The notes under the pieces: generated by a model
What the model saw: only the letters and a program-made list of their open reading frames with translations
Told to the model about the DNA's origin: nothing
Database searches by the model: none
Part shown: positions 46,873-51,709 of the stretch, piece by piece
Position numbering within the stretch: the stretch's first letter is position 1
Layout: the number at the start of each line of letters is the position of its first letter
Virus record (IMG/VR): IMGVR_UViG_3300032360_001373
Location: 1 to 51,709 of that record
Source of the DNA: a virus
DNA: 51,709 nt
Reading direction: 5' to 3' (one strand)
Program-made: the position numbers and the translations under genes

Positions 46873-46906
46873 GAGACATCTGTATAACCCCATGCCTCCC
46901 TGCGGG
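46873..46906 (-). ncRNA. Repeated leader stem-loop, copy B
   Basis: mRNA sense: CCCGCAGG, stem GAGGCAT, loop of 12 nt beginning GGGGTTATACAG, stem ATGTCTC. One G-U wobble replaces the G-C of the others. It sits in the 130-nt gap ahead of the MORC-like gene; about 30 nt further on is a smaller CATATG...CATATG inverted repeat (46827-46848 area). Confidence 0.7.
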
Positions 46907-46915
46907 ATGTATCGT

Positions 46916-47131
46916 TTACTTCTTTTGAACGAATTCGTAAAGCTTCTCAGCTTCAGTGATCACGTCTTCAGTAGTATAAGGAACAATCGGCTTTCGCTGA
47001 TAACCCTTATCATTCTCTGCTAGAAAATGTTCATTGTTCTCAAGACGATCAGTCCTGTCAACTACAATTCCTGTAGCCATTCCCAGCAAATCAGTGCGGA
47101 GTTCATATCCGCTCTTATTTAAATCACTCAT
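46916..47131 (-). CDS. Conserved phage-type small protein (71 aa)
   Basis: MSDLNKSGYELRTDLLGMAT, then GIVVDRTDRLENNE and an amphipathic C-terminus (ITEAEKLYEFVQKK). The GYEaRTdiLGmA start is shared by small proteins of T4-like marine phages that lie near gp32/recombination genes (from memory). Function unknown. CAGGAGG ribosome site, with stem-loop copy A above it. Confidence 0.75.
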   Translation of the reverse strand: MSDLNKSGYELRTDLLGMATGIVVDRTDRLENNEHFLAENDKGYQRKPIVPYTTEDVITEAEKLYEFVQKK

Positions 47132-47158
47132 CTTTTCCTCCTGTGTGTGAATGAGTAT

Positions 47159-47191
47159 GAGGCACCTGATAACCCTGTGCCTCCCTGTGGG
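47159..47191 (-). ncRNA. Repeated leader stem-loop, copy A
   Basis: mRNA sense: CCCACAGG, stem GAGGCAC, loop AGGGTTATCAG, stem GTGCCTC, then ATACTCAT. It stands between the SSB gene and the 71-aa gene, about 15 nt above its ribosome site. No T-run follows, so it is not a standard terminator. Confidence 0.7.
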
Positions 47192-47206
47192 CTAACTTCA
47201 AGTTTT

Positions 47207-47959
47207 CTAACCTAGAAGCTCGTTGAAGGCACTGTCCACCGAAGTGGTAGTAGCCTCCGTATTATACATTTGCGTCTCTGAGGATGCCTCCTCGGTACCA
47301 CTCTCGTCAAGTAGGTAACTATCGAGCAACGTACCGACCTCTTCCGGGGTCTTGCGCTCAAAAAGAGTGTCAAGCTCAGGAATGTTGTCGAGCCACTCAG
47401 CGCATCGCTCAGTGTCGCCATCACTGCACAGAGTGGATGAACGACGACGAGGGGTAATCTTGGTCTGAGGGAACGTTGCCCCTGCAGGCTTGCCATAGTG
47501 GATCACTAGGTCAGTGCCGGCTTCAGAATCCGTGATATCCCCGTACTCAGGGTTAAGGAACAGGTTGAGCAACTGCTCATACACCATCTTGCCGAAGCCC
47601 CACATTCGTGGCCCTTGATCTTCCTCTCCACGCACGATTACGGGAGCGAAAAAGCGTTGACGAGCCATGAGGTTCTTCGCCATCTTGATGCTGTCCTCAG
47701 TACCCTCGTTGAAGAGCTTGCGGATGAACGAATCCAATGGATCGTCCTCTCCAAAATTCTTCTTGGGTGAAAGAAACCCAGGATTCTCTCCCAGATTGTA
47801 GTGAAACCAGAAATCCTTGAGGGGATCTCCGTCTGCTGTGGGGACCAGACGAATGGTCTGCTCTCCGTCATTAGGACGCCAGAAGTTATTCCGACCTCCA
47901 GAACCTCGGTTCTCTAGGTCCACCTTACGTGCCCTAATCTTGTCTAAATCTAAAGCCAT
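47207..47959 (-). CDS. Single-stranded DNA-binding protein, T4 gp32-like (250 aa)
   Basis: The start MALDLDKIRARKVDLENRGS and NNFWRPNDGEQTIRLVPTAD follow the gp32-type N-terminus and first OB strand. The core contains RQRFFAPVIVRGEEDQGPRM, WGFGKMVYEQLLNLFLNPEY, TDLVIHYGKPAGATFPQT and the basic ITPRRRSSTLC. The C-terminal 50 residues are acidic/Ser-Thr rich and end DSAFNELLG, as in SSB interaction tails. It coats ssDNA and helps the recombinase. The leader has a strong promoter and a 5'-terminal hairpin. Confidence 0.88.
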   Translation of the reverse strand: MALDLDKIRARKVDLENRGSGGRNNFWRPNDGEQTIRLVPTADGDPLKDFWFHYNLGENPGFLSPKKNFGEDDPLDSFIRKLFNEGTEDSIKMAKNLMARQRFFAPVIVRGEEDQGPRMWGFGKMVYEQLLNLFLNPEYGDITDSEAGTDLVIHYGKPAGATFPQTKITPRRRSSTLCSDGDTERCAEWLDNIPELDTLFERKTPEEVGTLLDSYLLDESGTEEASSETQMYNTEATTTSVDSAFNELLG

Positions 47960-47990
47960 GTTGTCCTCCTTGTTTGCACTCGGCTAGAGT

Positions 47991-48014
47991 ATGGTCGGTA
48001 AATGTCCCGACCAT
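47991..48014 (-). promoter_or_regulatory. 5'-terminal hairpin of the SSB mRNA
   Basis: ATGGTCGG, 8-nt loop GACATTTA, CCGACCAT: a perfect 8-bp stem. It begins only about 9 nt below the -10 box, hence at the very 5' end of the transcript, and 31 nt above the ATG. It may protect the mRNA or serve as an operator for the SSB. Confidence 0.65.
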
Positions 48015-48022
48015 CTACATAT

Positions 48023-48051
48023 AATATAACACTAATTAAGCTAGTTGTCAA
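48023..48051 (-). promoter_or_regulatory. Sigma-70 promoter of the SSB gene
   Basis: Minus strand TTGACA (48046-48051), 17-nt spacer, TATATT (48023-48028). Leader of about 55 nt with the hairpin and AAGGAGG. Confidence 0.82.
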
Positions 48052-48060
48052 GCTTAAATT

Positions 48061-48897
48061 TCATTTATTTCGTTCTTGGATGACGGAAGAATACGCCTTT
48101 GAATAAACGTAATCCTCGTCGTATGAGGTGGGGTGAACGTAGTAGTTCACGTTCTCATTTGTATTGTTGTCTTTGATGTGCTGTTTGATCTTCACTAAGG
48201 TTTCTCTGCTATTCATTTTATCTCTCTGTATAGCAAAATAATACTCTTTTTCCTTCACATTGTCAAGAGAAAAAAACAAATCTTCTTTGGACCCCAAAGA
48301 CGTTACGCCAAAGGTACTTATCCTGGAGATCTCTGAGATTGGGGAAGCGTTGACAAGCGACGCTTCCGTGTGAGTAAAGACGTTCATCATATGATAGGAT
48401 GATACCACATACTCACCAATAATATCATTATAATTCTCCACTGTCAACTTATCAGACAGCATTTCTTCTAGTTTTTTTCCATCAATCAAACAAACAGAGT
48501 TTACCACTCCTGATCTCGCATATTCCTGCAAGACATGGTAGACGGCCCGTTCGTTGAGCCTCTCCACGTCGTTCATAAAGAACTCATCAGGAATGAAGTA
48601 AAGAATGTCAACCTTTTTATCTCTCAGTTGATATAGAATTTGTAATGATGCTGCAGACTCAATCGAGTCGCCACTGAGCACGAAGAGGATCTCATTATCG
48701 ACCTCCTTGAAGAAGGTTTTCAGACGTGGTGGTGAGGCATCGTACTCTTCGGGATTTTCACGCTCTTTAAGGGCGTGACATTTCTTTGCTCCCTTTTTGA
48801 CGTCCTTCGAAATCTTGTAGACGTTATACTGAGGATACTTATCAAAGAAGCCGGCTAGTTGGGCGCCTGTTTTTGTTAATCCAATGACTGATTTCAT
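48061..48897 (-). CDS. Rossmann-like protein, possible divergent tubulin/FtsZ-type (278 aa)
   Basis: The N-terminal MKSVIGLTKTGAQLAGFFDK resembles the first nucleotide loop of FtsZ/tubulins. Near residue 70, ILFVLSGDSIESAASLQILY occupies the place of the Gly-rich T4 loop, though GGGTGTG itself is not kept. Then YHVLQEYARSGVVNSVCLID, VENYNDIIGEYVVSSYHMMN and a second alpha/beta part. Relatives in marine phages have a better loop as I recall. GTP binding is unproven. It overlaps the MazG-like gene by 4 nt. Confidence 0.5.
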   Translation of the reverse strand: MKSVIGLTKTGAQLAGFFDKYPQYNVYKISKDVKKGAKKCHALKERENPEEYDASPPRLKTFFKEVDNEILFVLSGDSIESAASLQILYQLRDKKVDILYFIPDEFFMNDVERLNERAVYHVLQEYARSGVVNSVCLIDGKKLEEMLSDKLTVENYNDIIGEYVVSSYHMMNVFTHTEASLVNASPISEISRISTFGVTSLGSKEDLFFSLDNVKEKEYYFAIQRDKMNSRETLVKIKQHIKDNNTNENVNYYVHPTSYDEDYVYSKAYSSVIQERNK

Positions 48898-49208
48898 TCT
48901 TCCACTTCTACTAAAAATACTCGGTGTCTAAAGGAGCCCTTTTCTGCCTTCTTGATCTCTTTAGCTTGTGCTGTTTCAATCTGACTTATTTTATGATGAT
49001 GCATCAAACACTCCAGAACTTCTAGGATGTCGGCAGCTTCTTCTGCACAGGGATCCTCAAGAAACTCTTCTACTTCTTCTCGTAGCTTCTCCTGAAGCGA
49101 CTCCGCATAATCGGTGTCTCTTATTAGGACACGCGATGAATAGTTCTTGCCGCTGCACTCTATGATTTCTATTATCCGATCCCTCACCAGCTTATTATAG
49201 ACGGGCAT
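48894..49208 (-). CDS. MazG-like nucleotide pyrophosphohydrolase (104 aa)
   Basis: MPVYNKLVRDRIIEIIECSG is the typical start of small MazG/PRA-PH-like proteins. Then LQEKLREEVEEFLEDPCAEE and AADILEVLECLMHHH give the E-x-x-E...E-x-x-D metal-binding helices. It would hydrolyse (d)NTPs or ppGpp-like nucleotides to monophosphates. The start lies within the polymerase gene end. Confidence 0.82.
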   Translation of the reverse strand: MPVYNKLVRDRIIEIIECSGKNYSSRVLIRDTDYAESLQEKLREEVEEFLEDPCAEEAADILEVLECLMHHHKISQIETAQAKEIKKAEKGSFRHRVFLVEVEE

Positions 49209-50382
49209 TACATTCCACTAGATTGCCATAATCTCGCCCTATTTGGACGTTGGACATGAACTTACCAAACTTGGTGGTTTCGAAAATGCGTTGAACTTCT
49301 TTAATGTGCTTAAGCTCTTCTTTCGTTACGTCTAGCACTAGACTATCATGGATCATGAAGGATATAAAGCTCTTTTCACAGTTCTCGGAAAGATATTTAT
49401 CGACTTCAATGGCTGCTGACATCGTGACGTCGTTAGCCGTGCTCTGAATCAAATAGTTGAGGGCGTGAAAGTCGTCGGCGGGGATTTCTCTCCCAAATGG
49501 TGTTGATACCACCCCATCTTTATAGTGTGAGTCAACAACGAAACGTTTCTTATAAAATTTTTGCGAAAGATAGTCTTTTGATTGAGGGTTATAGAGCCAC
49601 GCAAAGATCCTCTTCTTTGATTCCTCTCTATTCTGAAGTCCTCGATAAACGTTCTTACCATTCCACTCATGTAGATCCTGATCAGGTTGTTCTTTACCGC
49701 TGAGAGCCAGAAACACCCTGAGTTCAGCAGCGTTGTAGTCTAACTCCACGAAGCAGTCGTTCTGAGGCTTTAGAATACCTCGGTACTTCTTAGCCATTGT
49801 CATAATGGGGAACCCCCCTCGACACGTGGTCAGGCGGCCCGTCTTGGTCTTAAACATATCATATAAAACATGAGGACTTGTTTTCTGTACTGTCTTCCAG
49901 AACTCACGAGCAGGCTTTGCATGAAGTTCTTTTTTAAGAGCGTTTACATCAACGTTCAGCCGCTGTTTCTTAACCTTATTGATTAAGAAATAGAGCCCCT
50001 CTAAAAAGTCATAGTTAGAGGGCTTTTTGTAGGTAGAAAAGACGTGTTCCGTAATGATGTTTTGTAATCTCAAAAATTCTTTAAGAAAAATTTCTGGGAA
50101 CACCTCCCGTACGGAGCGTTTTGAGATATCGACCTTGGCTATTTGAAGCGCTCTCATATGCGCCTTCAATCTAGACGAATGCTCCTCAATCGCCACCTTG
50201 TGCGCTTCTGGAGCACACTCAAGCATCGACTTGCCTCCAGTATATAACTGAGCGCTACTGACACCTCGAAGGGATGAGCTATTGGACCACGTCCTCGCAA
50301 ATGAGGGCTGTGGTTCTTCATAGAACTCACCTTCTGAATAGTAGATGTCGCCAAACTTTTGGAAACAGCTAGTCACAATCAT
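49195..50382 (-). CDS. DNA polymerase, family A, polymerase domain only (395 aa)
   Basis: Motif A is FVELDYNAAELRVFLALSG near residue 212, motif B region ESKKRIFAWLYNP near 253, then HALNYLIQSTANDVTMSAAI near 308 and motif C FMIHDSLVLDVTKEE near 342. The Asp of motif A and of HD in motif C are present; the usual Glu after HD is Ser, a variant seen in some viral enzymes. There is no 3'-5' or 5'-3' exonuclease domain: it is about half the length of Pol I. Its start overlaps the gene above by 14 nt. Confidence 0.9.
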   Translation of the reverse strand: MIVTSCFQKFGDIYYSEGEFYEEPQPSFARTWSNSSSLRGVSSAQLYTGGKSMLECAPEAHKVAIEEHSSRLKAHMRALQIAKVDISKRSVREVFPEIFLKEFLRLQNIITEHVFSTYKKPSNYDFLEGLYFLINKVKKQRLNVDVNALKKELHAKPAREFWKTVQKTSPHVLYDMFKTKTGRLTTCRGGFPIMTMAKKYRGILKPQNDCFVELDYNAAELRVFLALSGKEQPDQDLHEWNGKNVYRGLQNREESKKRIFAWLYNPQSKDYLSQKFYKKRFVVDSHYKDGVVSTPFGREIPADDFHALNYLIQSTANDVTMSAAIEVDKYLSENCEKSFISFMIHDSLVLDVTKEELKHIKEVQRIFETTKFGKFMSNVQIGRDYGNLVECNARL

Positions 50383-51709
50383 GACGGACGCGCTCGGCTG
50401 CGCCGTCGGCGGGGAGCGGTTCTTCTAGTCCCGGTGCAGGCGGTAGCTCGACGGCCGTCGGGGCGGTACCTTGAGTACCAGCGGGAACGAGCCGCGGACT
50501 CAGTCCACCCTGTTCGGGGGACAAGCGCCACGCGGCGTCCGGAGGAGGAGGCTCCACGCCCCCCGGAGGAGGCGGCACGCAGCAGCCCACGGCGTCGGAT
50601 ATTGATCTTTCTTTTGGTGGAGGCAATGTGTATTTTCTATATGTCGTTTTAGTCTTATTAGTAATATACTCTACTGCAGCCATAATGTCAAGTGTTTTTT
50701 GTATTGTTATTGCCCTTGTAATACCTGCCTTGATCATACGCGGAATTTCGGCAAAGCCAGACTCAGCATGTCGAAGAATGTAGTATTTAGGGAGCCAAAA
50801 AGAATCCTTAACCACCTTTTGATTAGAATGCAAAGGGTGGTCATCTGCTAAATCGGGCACGTAATATAATCGCCGCCTGGCTATACGCTGGTTAATTATC
50901 TTAGGTCCCGAAGTGCACTGGATATGTTTGACAACATCTGCGGTGGGATAATCTTCAACAAAATCGTTGTAACCCTGAATAAAATATCTCCTGAGGGATT
51001 CAATATCATACTTCTCCACCTTCTCGTAATACTGCTCGAACAGTTGTGTACGATTGGAGACCCCATACCTCTTCATATAGTTGATCATGATCGGAGAAGC
51101 AAGGTTGGCAACCAAGCGCCAGGGGGCGTTCTTGTCAATCAGAAATCCGAAGCGACGGGCGATCTTTTTATACTCGTCAAAGGCGGGACTCTTGTAATAC
51201 TTGGCTACTTTGTATTGGTCTGAGGAGTGCTCTGCTGAATCAATTTCCAGGCATAACCCACTACTGTTCGGAGAAACATACCCACTAAGAGTAAAATTTG
51301 ACTTTGTTAGCGGGTAAGGTGTGCCAAGCCTTTCATAAAAGCGGAAAAAAGTATTAACGTAGTCGTCTGCATTAAGAACATACTGGCTTTGATAGGTATC
51401 TTGTAAATAGGCTGTGATAAAAACTCTCTGAGTGTTGACCATGTGTTGCGTGTACAGATTGTTAGCGCTGACCCAGCCCCGTTGTACTATCATCCCATCG
51501 ATAATAGTACCGTCGTAAGTTGTTCCCCGAGTCAGCGCTAGCGCCTTCTGAAAATACCGTCTCATGTCCTCAAAGGCATCCACAACAAAGTCAAGAGCCA
51601 TAGCAGAAGGACCCTCTTGGCTTATCGGCTTAAGCTTTTCTCCGCGAACGAGGATGGGATCAAAATTGTCATTGACGCGTCCATAAAAATACCTTTTGTT
51701 ATTAAAGTC
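50369..51709 (-). CDS. Probable virion protein with Pro-rich tail, 5' end outside window (>446 aa)
   Basis: The frame is open to the window edge: 36 more codons (DFNNKRYFYGRVNDNFDPIL and so on) precede the first internal Met at 51601, so the true start lies beyond 51709. The body (ALDFVVDAFEDMRRYFQKAL, YVLNADDYVNTFFRFYERLG, NAPWRLVANLASPIMINYMK) matches my memory of a conserved marine phage protein of unknown or structural role. The last 75 residues are a Pro/Ala/Glu-rich, GC-rich tail starting CCVPPPPGGVEPPPPDAAW, unlike the rest. Confidence 0.7.
   Translation of the reverse strand, partial: DFNNKRYFYGRVNDNFDPILVRGEKLKPISQEGPSAMALDFVVDAFEDMRRYFQKALALTRGTTYDGTIIDGMIVQRGWVSANNLYTQHMVNTQRVFITAYLQDTYQSQYVLNADDYVNTFFRFYERLGTPYPLTKSNFTLSGYVSPNSSGLCLEIDSAEHSSDQYKVAKYYKSPAFDEYKKIARRFGFLIDKNAPWRLVANLASPIMINYMKRYGVSNRTQLFEQYYEKVEKYDIESLRRYFIQGYNDFVEDYPTADVVKHIQCTSGPKIINQRIARRRLYYVPDLADDHPLHSNQKVVKDSFWLPKYYILRHAESGFAEIPRMIKAGITRAITIQKTLDIMAAVEYITNKTKTTYRKYTLPPPKERSISDAVGCCVPPPPGGVEPPPPDAAWRLSPEQGGLSPRLVPAGTQGTAPTAVELPPAPGLEEPLPADGAAERVRHDCD

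Overview
The window (about 51.7 kb) reads as part of a large tailed-phage genome. Genes are packed tightly, very often with ATGA or TTGA stop/start overlaps. All but the first few kilobases are transcribed leftwards (minus strand). The gene set is a phage replication and nucleotide-metabolism complement with many auxiliary genes. Several small conserved proteins (the zinc-ribbon protein at 26640, the 103-106 aa proteins at 22896 and 25289, the nucleotidyltransferase-like protein at 32209, the partial protein at 50369) resemble, from memory, proteins of large marine tailed phages. No capsid, portal, tail or terminase gene is visible, so the family cannot be fixed. Promoters are close to the bacterial sigma-70 consensus. 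A lipoprotein with MopE-type CDxxDNDCDGxxDE repeats and a B12-dependent ribonucleotide reductase hint at a Myxococcota/deltaproteobacteria-like or similar marine host, but this is weak inference.

Layout. (1) 1-5.4 kb: a cluster of tiny proteins. At least eleven share an N-terminal K-V-G-D-L-V-R type motif (single SH3-like barrels by inspection). The cluster also holds a HAD-like phosphatase, tRNA-Arg(TCT), a SpoU/TrmH 2'-O-methyltransferase, two mini membrane proteins and divergent strong promoters, several of them placed to give leaderless mRNAs. (2) 4.1-16.3 kb: DnaJ, unknowns, and a run of cargo: a trypsin-like protease lipoprotein, a MopE/VWA lipoprotein, a eukaryotic-type phosphomannomutase, another lipoprotein, an archaeal (type II) GAPDH-like enzyme, a free-standing LeuA regulatory domain, a J-domain protein, a 964-aa unknown and Hsp20. 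(3) 16.4-26 kb: small unknowns, GroEL, a 545-aa protein, an amidase endolysin, ClpP, a membrane metalloprotease, an acidic protein and a sigma-region-4-like protein. (4) 25.6-42 kb: nucleotide metabolism and replication: IMPDH/GMP reductase, Dam-type methylase, dUTPase, deoxynucleoside kinase, DnaE-type polymerase, nucleotidyltransferase-like protein, lytic transglycosylase, ThyX, GroES-like protein, class II RNR, DnaB-type helicase, 5'-3' exonuclease, dCMP deaminase, RecA/UvsX. (5) 42-51.7 kb: a methyltransferase, a D12 methylase overlapping a PD-(D/E)XK-like nuclease, a MORC-like GHKL ATPase, a gp32-like SSB, a tubulin-like candidate, a MazG-like protein, a stripped family A DNA polymerase, and a partial probable structural gene.

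How it fits together. The phage supplies its own dNTPs (RNR, ThyX, dUTPase, dNK, dCMP deaminase, a GuaB-like enzyme) and replication factors, with both a C-family and an A-family polymerase. It carries recombination and methylation genes and an unusually complete protein-quality-control kit (GroEL, GroES, DnaJ, J-like, Hsp20, ClpP). The most distinctive observations are: the covarying stem-loop repeated before three genes next to the SSB gene; the leaderless promoter architecture; the MORC-like ATPase; the archaeal-type GAPDH with a eukaryotic-type PMM; and the surface lipoprotein pair.
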